Below, piece after piece: positions 26,237 to 34,027 of a DNA stretch of 64,000 nucleotides (position 1 is the stretch's first letter; each line of letters opens with the position of its first letter). This DNA comes from JAGWBF01 sp963663025 (GTDB lineage Bacteria > Chloroflexota > Dehalococcoidia > Lucifugimonadales > JAGWBF01): positions 2,170,001-2,234,000 of the forward strand of contig OY760073.1 of assembly GCA_963663025.1 (NCBI GenBank), in the 5' to 3' direction. The notes below the pieces were generated by a model. That model did not search any database and was not told where the DNA came from. It saw only the letters and a list, made by a program, of their open reading frames with translations. The position numbers were made by a program, and so were the translations under genes.

Positions 26237-27364
26237 ATGGCCGACGTGAAGCTGATCTCCGCCGACTCCCACGTAACCGAACCGGCTGACCTCTGGGAGG
26301 AGCGCCTGGAGAAGAAGTTCAAGGACCGGGCCCCCCGGATGGTGCACAACCCGGAGAACATGAGACCGGGCTCCTACTTGCTGGTGGAAGGAGTCCCTCC
26401 CATCCACATGGCCCAGGGCACCGGCGCCGGCAAGAAACCCGAGGAACTGCCCCAGTTCTTCCAGGAGTCCACCTACAAGGATGCCCGACCAGGAGGCTGG
26501 GACCCGGCCGAGCGCATCAAGGACATGGACATCGACGGGGTGGAAGCCGAGGTGATCTACACCACCCTAGGCTTCAGGCTGTTCTGGCTCACTGACGGCG
26601 AGTTCCAGAGAGCCTGCTTCAAGGCGTACAACAACTGGCTGGCCGAGTACTGCTCCTACGCCCCCAACAGGCTGGTCGGCCTTGCCATGATCACCCTGTC
26701 GGACATCGACGAGGCGGTGAAGGGCCTCCGTCGGTGCCACGGCATCGGTCTGAGGGGCGCGATGATATGGGCTTCTCCCCCCGACGACATCCCCTACCAC
26801 GACTCCCGCTATGACCCCTTCTGGGATGCCGCCCAAGAGTTGGGCATGCCCCTGAGCCTGCACAGCATCACGGGCTTCGGCCCCGAAAGCCGCCTTATGG
26901 TCAAAGACCCCATCGACCGCTACGTGCGCTCGACGGTGCTGTGCCACGAGGTGCAGCGCTCCCTCACCACCCTCATCTTCGGCGGTGTGATGGAGCGGTT
27001 CCCCGACCTGAAGTTTGTGTCGGCTGAGAACGAGGTAGGCTGGCTGGGCTACCTCCTCCAGCGCCTCGACCAAGCCCAGGATGAGTATAAGTACTTGTAC
27101 CCCACCAAGCTGACCATGAAGGCCAGCGACTACTTCCACCGCCAGTTCTTCGCCACCTTCATCGACGACCCCATGGGGATAGACCAGCGCCACAGCATCG
27201 GTGTGGGCAACATCATGTGGTCCTCGGACTATCCCCACACCGTCTCCTCCTGGCCCAACTCCCACGATGTGGTGGACCGCCACATGGTGGATGTCCCCGA
27301 GGATGAGAAGCTGGGCATAATACGGGGCAACTGCGCCAAGCTATACGGCTTGGACGTAGCCTAG
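26237..27364 (+). CDS. Amidohydrolase family 2 (ACMSD-like) metal-dependent hydrolase
   Basis: The 375-residue product begins MADVKLISADSHVTEPADLW, in which the D-x-H motif supplies metal ligands, and contains LSLHSITGFGP and SSDYPHTVSSWP, the later His and Asp sites of the family. Members hydrolyse or decarboxylate aromatic-derived acids. ATG at 26237 follows GGAGG; an upstream frame start at 26201 overlaps the leader. It is the first gene downstream of the divergent promoter and is followed by the molybdenum hydroxylase genes, so it probably works in the same pathway. Confidence 0.88.
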   Translation: MADVKLISADSHVTEPADLWEERLEKKFKDRAPRMVHNPENMRPGSYLLVEGVPPIHMAQGTGAGKKPEELPQFFQESTYKDARPGGWDPAERIKDMDIDGVEAEVIYTTLGFRLFWLTDGEFQRACFKAYNNWLAEYCSYAPNRLVGLAMITLSDIDEAVKGLRRCHGIGLRGAMIWASPPDDIPYHDSRYDPFWDAAQELGMPLSLHSITGFGPESRLMVKDPIDRYVRSTVLCHEVQRSLTTLIFGGVMERFPDLKFVSAENEVGWLGYLLQRLDQAQDEYKYLYPTKLTMKASDYFHRQFFATFIDDPMGIDQRHSIGVGNIMWSSDYPHTVSSWPNSHDVVDRHMVDVPEDEKLGIIRGNCAKLYGLDVA

Positions 27365-27379
27365 CTGCGAGAAGGGGCC

Positions 27380-27874
27380 TTGCAGGAACCGTCGGACTCC
27401 CCAATCTCCACCATCACCTTGCAGGTCAACGGCGTCGATCACCGCCTCGATGTGGAGCACAGGTGGACCCTGCTGTACGTCCTCCGTGAGGTGCTGGACC
27501 TGACGGGGTCCAAGGTGGGCTGCGACAGGGCGGAGTGCGGGGCCTGCACCGTGCTCCTGGGAGACCTCCCCGTATATGCCTGCCAGATGCTGGCGGTGCA
27601 GGCGGCAGGGCGCCCCATACTCACGGTCGAGAGCCTCGCCCAAGACGGCGCTCTCGACCCGGTGCAGCAGGCCTTCCTGGACGAGGATGGGGGCCAGTGC
27701 GGCTACTGTAGCCCCGGCTTCCTGATGACCACCAAGGCACTGCTGGATTCCAACCCCGATCCCACAGAGCAGGAGATAAAGTTCGCCTTGGCGGGGAACC
27801 TCTGCCGTTGCAACGCCTACGGGCGCATCATCACCGCCGTAAAGGCGGCCGCAGCACAGAGGAAGGCGTCTTGA
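27380..27874 (+). CDS. Xanthine dehydrogenase-type [2Fe-2S] small subunit
   Basis: The 164-residue product carries a plant-type [2Fe-2S] site (GCDRAECGACTVLLG and the later C in YACQ) and the second helical cluster site QCGYCSPGF with CRCNAYGRI. It passes electrons from the molybdenum centre to FAD in hydroxylases of the CoxS/XdhC type. TTG at 27380 follows GAAGGGG and lies 15 bases after the amidohydrolase stop. The large subunit overlaps its stop codon (TTGA). Confidence 0.93.
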   Translation: MQEPSDSPISTITLQVNGVDHRLDVEHRWTLLYVLREVLDLTGSKVGCDRAECGACTVLLGDLPVYACQMLAVQAAGRPILTVESLAQDGALDPVQQAFLDEDGGQCGYCSPGFLMTTKALLDSNPDPTEQEIKFALAGNLCRCNAYGRIITAVKAAAAQRKAS

Positions 27875-30135
27875 CCCTGGACGTCGTGGGACAGAAGGTG
27901 GAGCGCAGGGGTCTGCGGGAGAAGCTGACCGGCGAGGCCCGCTACTCGGCAGACCTTAAGCTGCCGGGAATGCTATACGGCGCCGTCCTCCGCAGCCCCC
28001 ACCCTCACGCCAACGTGCTCAGCATAGACACCTCGGCGGCCGCCAGCCAGCCTGGGGTCCACGCCATCGTGACCCCCTTCGATGTCCCCGCCGGGCGGAT
28101 TGACGGCGACCTGCCCATCTTGGACACGCGGGTGCGCTACGAGGGTGACGAGGTGGCTGCCGTGGCCGCCGACTCGCCGGAGCGGGCCGCCGAGGCCCTT
28201 AGTTTGCTTAACGTCGAGTACGAATTCCTGCCCTTTGTGCTGGATGCTGACGCAGCCGTGCAGCCGGGCGCCCCGGAGATCCATCCTGGAGGCAACCTGG
28301 TCGGCGGGCAGCCCATCTCCCTGGAGCGGGGCAGCGTCGAGCAGGGGTTCGTGGAGGCGGACCTGGTGCTGGAGGAAGAGTACCTCGTCCCTCCCCACGG
28401 GCCTGCAGCCCTGGAGCCCCGGGCGGCGTTGGCAAGCTGGGAGGCCGGCAAGCTGACGGTGTGGAAGTCCACCAGGGGAGTCCACCCTGACCGGGCAGCC
28501 CTGTCCAGGGCCCTACAGTTGCCCGAGTCGGACATCACGGTCATCGGCCCCTACCTGGGGGCGGGCTTCGGCAGCAAAGACGAGTCCCGCACCGCATCCC
28601 TGGCTGCCGTGCTATCCCAGAGGGCAGGCCGTCCCGTGCGCATCGAGTTTGGACGCCGGGAGGAGTTCGTGTCCGGGCGCACCCGCCACGGCGCTCGCAT
28701 CCGCACCAAGGTCGGCGTCAAGGCCGACGGCACAATCACCGCCGTCCACACCACAGCCTACGTGGACTGCGGGGCCTACGCTGCGTCAGGGCCGGGCGTC
28801 ACCCGCCGCCTGGGGCAGGGCAGCTTGTACCTGTACCGATGCCCCAACGCCCGCTACGACGGCCACCTGGTGTACACAAACCGACCCGTCGGAGGCTCTT
28901 ACCGGGCCTTGGGAGCGCCCCAGGGCCATTTCGCCCTGGAGAGCACCATGGATCGGGCTGCGGAGACCCTGGGCATGGACCCCCTGGAGTTCCGCCTGAA
29001 GAACCGGGTGCCCCCCGAGGGTCAGCCTGGCATCAGGACAACCCCCGCCGACGCCATCGTGGATACCCAGCCCGTGGAGGGAGGCATCCCATTCTCCAGC
29101 AATGGTCTGGAGCAGTGCCTGATAGAGGGAGCGTCGGCCTTTGGATGGGGCGCGCCGAAGCAGGCCCTGCCCGACCCTACGCGCAAGATCGGACGCGGCA
29201 TGGCGATGCTCATCTACCGGGGAGGTCCGGGGAACCGCTCTTCGGCAGATGTGAGGCTCTCCAGGGACGGGAGCATCAACCTGCTGGTGGGCACCATGGA
29301 CGTGGGCGAGGGGGCCGAGACGGTGCTGGCCCAGCTTGCCGCCGAGACCCTGGGTGTGGGGTACGACGACGTAAACTTGGTCTCCGCCGACACCTCCCTC
29401 ACGCCGACGGCCCCCATAACCGCCGGCTCCACTGCCACCTTCTCCACCGGCACAGCGGTGGTGCAGGCCGCCGGGGAGCTGCGGGACAAGATCCTGGAGC
29501 TGGCTACGGTGGGCTTGGAGGTCAGCGCAGACCAGCTCGAGGCCCGGGGTGGGCACATCTACGTCCAGGGAGCGCCCGAACGGCGCATGTCCCTGGCGGA
29601 AGTGGCCCGCCACATTCCCGGCGACGAGATGACCGCCTACGCCGAGATCGTGCCAGGCAGCACCGAGTACATCGTCAACGCCTTCGGTGCCCACTTCGTC
29701 GAGGTGGAGGTGGACACGCTGACAGGCAAGGTGTACATCCGCCGCTACGTCGCCGCCCACGACTCGGGGCGCATCCTCAGCCCCGCGGCCGCCCTGAACC
29801 AGGTCGAGGGGGGCATCAGCCAGATGCTGGGGTACACCCTGTCCGAGGAGCTGATCACCGACGGCCCTACGGGCATCACCCTCAACGGCAGCTTCCTGGA
29901 ACACAAGTGTCCCTCCATCCTGGACTACAACGACATCCAGGTGATCTTCGCCGACATCGTGGATCCGGTTGGTCCCATGGGAGCCAAGTCCCTAGGCGAG
30001 CCTCCCTGCGCCGCCGTCGCCCCTGCCGTGGCCAACGCCATCTACGATGCCATCGGCGTGCGCATCAAGGAGCTTCCCATCACCCCCGACGCCATCCTCC
30101 ACGCGCTGGACCCCTCGGCTGGAGGGTCGGCTTGA
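27871..30135 (+). CDS. Xanthine dehydrogenase-type molybdopterin-binding large subunit
   Basis: From TTG at 27871, overlapping the small-subunit stop, the product has 754 residues. It shows GEARYSADLKLPGMLYGAVL at the start, GAGFGSKDESRTASLAA in the cofactor region, and near the C-terminus GAKSLGEPPCAAVAPAVANA, with the probable active-site Glu. This subunit holds the molybdenum cofactor and hydroxylates the substrate with water as oxygen source. The substrate is unknown; an aromatic or N-heterocyclic compound or aldehyde would fit the neighbours. Confidence 0.93.
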   Translation: MTLDVVGQKVERRGLREKLTGEARYSADLKLPGMLYGAVLRSPHPHANVLSIDTSAAASQPGVHAIVTPFDVPAGRIDGDLPILDTRVRYEGDEVAAVAADSPERAAEALSLLNVEYEFLPFVLDADAAVQPGAPEIHPGGNLVGGQPISLERGSVEQGFVEADLVLEEEYLVPPHGPAALEPRAALASWEAGKLTVWKSTRGVHPDRAALSRALQLPESDITVIGPYLGAGFGSKDESRTASLAAVLSQRAGRPVRIEFGRREEFVSGRTRHGARIRTKVGVKADGTITAVHTTAYVDCGAYAASGPGVTRRLGQGSLYLYRCPNARYDGHLVYTNRPVGGSYRALGAPQGHFALESTMDRAAETLGMDPLEFRLKNRVPPEGQPGIRTTPADAIVDTQPVEGGIPFSSNGLEQCLIEGASAFGWGAPKQALPDPTRKIGRGMAMLIYRGGPGNRSSADVRLSRDGSINLLVGTMDVGEGAETVLAQLAAETLGVGYDDVNLVSADTSLTPTAPITAGSTATFSTGTAVVQAAGELRDKILELATVGLEVSADQLEARGGHIYVQGAPERRMSLAEVARHIPGDEMTAYAEIVPGSTEYIVNAFGAHFVEVEVDTLTGKVYIRRYVAAHDSGRILSPAAALNQVEGGISQMLGYTLSEELITDGPTGITLNGSFLEHKCPSILDYNDIQVIFADIVDPVGPMGAKSLGEPPCAAVAPAVANAIYDAIGVRIKELPITPDAILHALDPSAGGSA

Positions 30136-31118
30136 ACCCCTTCGAGTACCGGGAACCCTCCACCATGGAGGATGTGGTGGGTCTGCTGACAGCCTACGCG
30201 GATGCCCAGGTGATGTCCGGGGGCATCGACCTGCTGGGCGAGATGAAGGACGACATCGCCGCACCGGGGGTGCTCCTCGGCCTGAACGGCGTTCCCGGCC
30301 TCACCGAGATCACCGAGGGCCTCACAGGGGTGGTCATCGGCGGGATGGCCACCATCACAGCCGTAGAGCACCACCCAGGGATACGGCGCCGCTACACAGC
30401 ACTGGCTGAGGCTGCCGAGAGACTGGCGACACCCCAGATAAGAAACGTAGGCACCCTGGCGGGCAACCTGTGCCAACGTCCCCGCTGCTGGTACTACAGG
30501 AACCCCCTTACGCCCTGCCTGAAGCGAGGCGGGGACGTCTGCTACGTCCTGGAGGGCTACAGCAAGTACATGTGCGTCGCCGGCGGGAGCGGGTGCTACA
30601 TGGTGCACCCCTCGGACGCTGCGTCGCCCCTGGTGGCCTTCGGGGCCTCCGTCAACATCGCCGGGCCAGCCGAGGACCGCACCATGCCCCTGGAGGAATT
30701 CTTCACCGGCCCCGAGGTGGACATCACCCGGGAGAACGCCCTGGAGCGGGGAGAGGTGGTGGAGAGTGTCGCCCTGCCCGAGCCCCCACCCGGCACCAGG
30801 AGCATCTTCCTGAAGGCCCAGGAGCGGGTGGCCGGAGGGTTTGCCCTGGCCAGCGTGGCGACGGTGGTAACGCTGAGCGGGGATGCCATCGAGGCCGTCT
30901 CCATCGTTCTTGGGGGAGTTGCTCCCACGCCCCTGCGTGCCAGGGACTCCGAAGCTTACCTGGCGGGCAAGGCGATAGGCGATGTGTCGCCCGAGCAGGC
31001 CGGCGCCCTCGTGCTGCCGGACGCCCGGCCCTTTCATGACAACCGCTACAAGGTCACCCTTGCCCGCAACCTGGTCACCCGCTCCCTGGCCCGCCTGCTT
31101 AGCTCCCCCTCATCCTGA
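30132..31118 (+). CDS. Xanthine dehydrogenase-type FAD-binding middle subunit with extra Cys cluster
   Basis: TTG at 30132 overlaps the large-subunit stop (TTGA) and gives 328 residues. The FAD-binding signature GTLAGNLCQRPRCWYY is followed by further cysteines (PCLKRGGDVC, then KYMC and GSGC). This Cys-rich insertion resembles that of the E. coli PaoB/YagS type, which holds an additional [4Fe-4S] cluster, and the cysteines here could do the same. The order small-large-middle and the two stop/start overlaps indicate one enzyme made at equal ratio. Confidence 0.9.
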   Translation: MNPFEYREPSTMEDVVGLLTAYADAQVMSGGIDLLGEMKDDIAAPGVLLGLNGVPGLTEITEGLTGVVIGGMATITAVEHHPGIRRRYTALAEAAERLATPQIRNVGTLAGNLCQRPRCWYYRNPLTPCLKRGGDVCYVLEGYSKYMCVAGGSGCYMVHPSDAASPLVAFGASVNIAGPAEDRTMPLEEFFTGPEVDITRENALERGEVVESVALPEPPPGTRSIFLKAQERVAGGFALASVATVVTLSGDAIEAVSIVLGGVAPTPLRARDSEAYLAGKAIGDVSPEQAGALVLPDARPFHDNRYKVTLARNLVTRSLARLLSSPSS

Positions 31119-32109
31119 CCTTCTCCCGCACCGTTCTCCCTCTCCCTTGATGGGAGAGGATTAAGGGGAGGGTGATAGCCACCTTAGGAGAGACCTTCCT
31201 CCCTCCAGCAGCGCCTTTCGTCATTGCGGCGTAGGCCGTAATCCAGGACGGAGCACTGCCGGCTTCCAGGATGGCTCTAACACAGGGGCGCCCGCCCCCG
31301 TTCGTACTTCGAGAGCCTCAGCACGAACGGGAGGGGAGAAGGCGTGTCCGTTCACCCTGCCCTGCCCTAGCCTGTCCGTTCGCCCTGAGGGGACTCGAAG
31401 GGGGAGCGGTCACGGGGGAGGGTGATGCCCCCGCCAGGAGCCCATCTCCCATGATGGTCCCCCTCACCCCAACCCTCTCCCACCAGGGGAGAGGGGGTAG
31501 GGCCTCCCTTCGTACTTCGAGAGCCTCAGCACGAACGGGAGAGTGTTCGCCGCGTTCCCTCCCGCCGGCCGGGTTTTTCGTCGTTGCGGCGCAGGCCGCA
31601 ATCCAGAACGGAGCGCTGCTGGGTTCCAGGATGGCTCCTGCCAAGGGGTTCCCACCTCCGGGGTTTCCTGGATTGCGGCTTACACCGCAATGACGGCGTG
31701 GGTTTTCGGCATAAACAGCGACTTCCAGGCAATGCGTCCGACACGCCCCGTCCCGCCGGCCGCGCTTTTCGTCATTGCGGCGTAGGCCGCAATCCAGAAC
31801 GGAGCGCTGCTGGGTTCCAGGGTGGCTCTAGCTAGGTGGCAGGCTCCGTTTATGCTTCGAGTCCCCTCAGCACGAACGGGGGGCGGGGAGGCCTAGCCGT
31901 TCGGCCTGAGCCTGTCCTGACGTTCTCGAAGGGGATCTCGAAGGGGGGACTCGAAGGGCGAACGGACAGCGTGCGCGGGAATGACGGTTAGGGCGGCGGC
32001 GTGTCAGCCGGATCTCTCGAAGGCTCTGCCGATGGCGCCCGCGTGTACCTATGCGCTATAATCACCACAGCCCTCATAGCAGGGCGCACTTTGCCAGCGG
32101 AGGCCATCG
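31119..32109. repeat. Cluster of dispersed repeats, no gene
   Basis: Three direct copies of a roughly 60-base unit (31216-31278, 31575-31637, 31766-31829) share ATTGCGGCGTAGGCCGCAAT and then a GGAGC...TTCCAGG part; an inverted partial copy lies at 31660-31695. A second family is a hairpin with arms CCCGTTCGT and ACGAACGGG (31297-31331, variant at 31507-31539). A third reads like CCTCTCCC/GGGAGAGG (31141-31170, 31456-31497). Related copies occur near 54.1, 60.4 and 60.7 kb. The open frames in this stretch are by-products of the repeats. Confidence 0.8.
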
Positions 32110-32574
32110 ATGCCAGCAGATGTCGGACAGCCGGCCCCGGACTTCGACCTACCCTCCAACACCGGGGAGCGGGTTACCTTGAGCCAGTTCAAGGGCGAAA
32201 AACATGTAGTCCTCAGCTTTTACGTTTTTGACTTCACAGGTCTTTGAACGACCCAGACCTCCTCGTTTGGCCGGGCCGCCGGCCAGTTCGCGGAGAAAGA
32301 TGCCCAGGTACTGGGCATAAGCACCGACAGCCAGTTCTCCCACCAGATGTGGGCCACCAGCCTGGGGAACGTGCCGATTCCCCTCCTTTCCGACCGCCAC
32401 CCCGCGGGGGAGATGATCAAGTCCTACGGCCTGTGGAACGAGGGCCGGGGGACCGCCAACCGGGCCGTCATCATCGTCGATAAAGAGGGCATCGTCCGCT
32501 TCCGGAAAGAGTACGAGCATCCCACCTTCCCCCTGGCGGAGGAGATACTTCCCGAGCTGGACAAGCTGGGATAG
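32110..32574 (+). CDS. Peroxiredoxin with in-frame TGA at the peroxidatic position (probable selenoprotein)
   Basis: ATG at 32110 follows GGAGG. The frame reads MPADVGQPAPDFDLPSNTGE and on to VVLSFYVFDFTGL, then TGA (codon 46, 32245-32247), then TTQTSSFGRAAGQFAEKDAQ, LGISTDSQFSH, VIIVDKEGIVRF and ends at 32574: 154 residues in one frame. The TGA stands where AhpC/TSA peroxiredoxins have their catalytic Cys (T-x-x-C). The protein has no cysteine at all, so selenocysteine at 46 would be its only redox residue. A stem-loop follows the TGA at a distance suited to a bacterial SECIS. Reading TGA as a true stop would leave two useless fragments. Confidence 0.85.
32268..32285 (+). promoter_or_regulatory. 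Candidate SECIS stem-loop
   Basis: TGGCCGG (32268-32274) pairs perfectly with CCGGCCA (32279-32285) around the loop GCCG. The first loop base is a G lying 28 bases after the TGA, within the window usually described for bacterial SECIS elements. The high local GC content makes a chance stem possible. Confidence 0.5.
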
Positions 32575-32598
32575 CAACCCTCCCGGGAGAAGCTCGCC

Positions 32599-33570
32599 TT
32601 GGCTGACCTGTCCCAAGGAGCTTTCCGAGAAGGCGACCTGGCCCTCCTCATCGACCGCCGGGGCCGGCGCTACCAGGTCACCCTGGAGGAGGGCCGCCTC
32701 TTCGAGACCCACGTGGGCACGCTGCCCCACGCCGAGATAATCGGCCGGCAGCAGGGCACCTGGTGCCGCACCTCCAGGGGCCAGGTGCTGCTGGCGGTCA
32801 AGCCCACCTTCTCCGATTACATCCTGGAGATGCCCCGGGCCTCCCAGGTCATCTATCCCAAGGACCTGGGGGCTATCCTCCTCTACGCCGATATATTTCC
32901 AGGCGCCTCCGTGCTGGAGGCGGGCCTGGGGTCCGGTGGCCTGACGTCCGCCCTTCTCAGGGCTGTGGGTGAGGGCGGCCGGGTTACCACCTACGAGATA
33001 CGCGAGGACATGGTAGCCCGGGGCCGCCGGAACATCGCCGCCCTGGCAGGAGACGCTCCCAACCACACCCTGAAACTGGGCAACATCTACGAGAAGATCG
33101 ACGAGAGGGACGTGGACCGGCTGGTGCTGGATGTGCCCGAGCCGTGGCAGGTCGTCCCCCTGGCGGCCGGGGCGCTGGCGCCCGGTGGGGTGTTCCTGAG
33201 CTTCCTGCCGACGGTGCTCCAGGTGCACCAGCTTGTGCAGGCCCTGGAGGAGGACGGGCGGTTCCAGCTTGTGGAGACCTTCGAGCTGCTCCAGAGGCCC
33301 TGGCACATAGCCGAACGCAGCGCCCGCCCCGACCACCGCATGGTCGCCCACACGGGCTTCATCACCACCGCCCGGCTGTGCTCACCGAGGGCGAGGCAGG
33401 AGCCTACAGCGCCGGCTACGCCTGCGCAAACACCCAAGGAGGTTGCCCATGGACAGGGAAAGCACCCTGAAGGACCTGCAGGAGTTCGTGAAGACGGACA
33501 TGCTGATGAAGCACCTCTTCGGCGTGGAGGCGGTGATGCGGGCCTACGCCCGGAAGCACGGCGAAGATGA
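32599..33570 (+). CDS. trmI: tRNA (adenine(58)-N1)-methyltransferase TrmI
   Basis: TrmI methylates A58 of the T loop. The product starts from TTG at 32599 (after GGGAGAAG) and shows VGTLPHAEIIGRQQGTW, ILEMPRASQVIYPKDLG and the AdoMet motif VLEAGLGSGGLTSALL, then DVPEPWQVV. The family domain ends near residue 262 (HTGFITTARL). The frame continues about 60 residues as a low-complexity Pro/Arg tail and overlaps the next gene by 122 bases, so the native stop may have been lost or shifted. Confidence 0.9.
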   Translation: MADLSQGAFREGDLALLIDRRGRRYQVTLEEGRLFETHVGTLPHAEIIGRQQGTWCRTSRGQVLLAVKPTFSDYILEMPRASQVIYPKDLGAILLYADIFPGASVLEAGLGSGGLTSALLRAVGEGGRVTTYEIREDMVARGRRNIAALAGDAPNHTLKLGNIYEKIDERDVDRLVLDVPEPWQVVPLAAGALAPGGVFLSFLPTVLQVHQLVQALEEDGRFQLVETFELLQRPWHIAERSARPDHRMVAHTGFITTARLCSPRARQEPTAPATPAQTPKEVAHGQGKHPEGPAGVREDGHADEAPLRRGGGDAGLRPEARRR

Positions 33571-34027
33571 AGAGGTGTGGGGCATAGCGGGGTTGCTCCA
33601 CGATTTCGACTGGGAGATCGTCCCCACTCCCGAGGACCATCCCCACTACGGCGCCAACTTACTGCGGGAGCGGGGCTACCCGGAGTACATGGTCCGGGCT
33701 GTCCTGACCCACGGCAACCACACGGGCATCGAGCGGGAGAGCCTGTTGGAGCACACCCTGTTCGCTGTGGATGAGCTGTCAGGCTTCATCCGGGCGGTGG
33801 CCCTGGTGCGCCCCAACAAGAGCCTGGATGAGGTCACCGCAGGCTCGGTCAGGCGCAAGATGAAGGACAAGGCCTTTGCGCGGGATGTGAACCGGGACGA
33901 CATCTACCAGGGCGCCGAGGAGCTGGGCGTGGACCTGGATGAGCACATCACCTTCATCATCGAGGCGCTGAAGCCTGTGGCGGAACGGATTGGCCTGAAC
34001 ACCGGGACACCAGAGAGCGACAGCTAG
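33449..34027 (+). CDS. HD-domain (HDIG-type) hydrolase
   Basis: ATG at 33449 has AAGGAGG six bases upstream and gives 192 residues beginning MDRESTLKDLQEFVKTDMLM. The metal-binding HD pair is in GIAGLLHDFDWE near residue 52, with EDHPHYGANL and VLTHGNH further on, which are the remaining His positions of the family. Such proteins are phosphohydrolases of unknown substrate. The start lies inside the tail of the trmI frame, and the end overlaps the converging MidA-like gene by four bases. Confidence 0.88.
   Translation: MDRESTLKDLQEFVKTDMLMKHLFGVEAVMRAYARKHGEDEEVWGIAGLLHDFDWEIVPTPEDHPHYGANLLRERGYPEYMVRAVLTHGNHTGIERESLLEHTLFAVDELSGFIRAVALVRPNKSLDEVTAGSVRRKMKDKAFARDVNRDDIYQGAEELGVDLDEHITFIIEALKPVAERIGLNTGTPESDS

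Noticed and set aside
28839..30131. About 430 codons open in a second frame over the large xanthine dehydrogenase subunit, joined to the FAD subunit frame
   Set aside because: The translation is Arg/Gly/Pro-rich without family features; the FAD subunit begins at the TTG overlapping the large-subunit stop.
31271..31835. Overlapping open frames of 60-140 codons in the repeat cluster
   Set aside because: They are made of the repeat units themselves and appear in several frames and on both strands.
32244..32483. Separate small gene after the TGA of the peroxiredoxin, or a frameshift there
   Set aside because: The peroxiredoxin continues in the same frame across the TGA, so neither a new gene nor a frameshift is needed.
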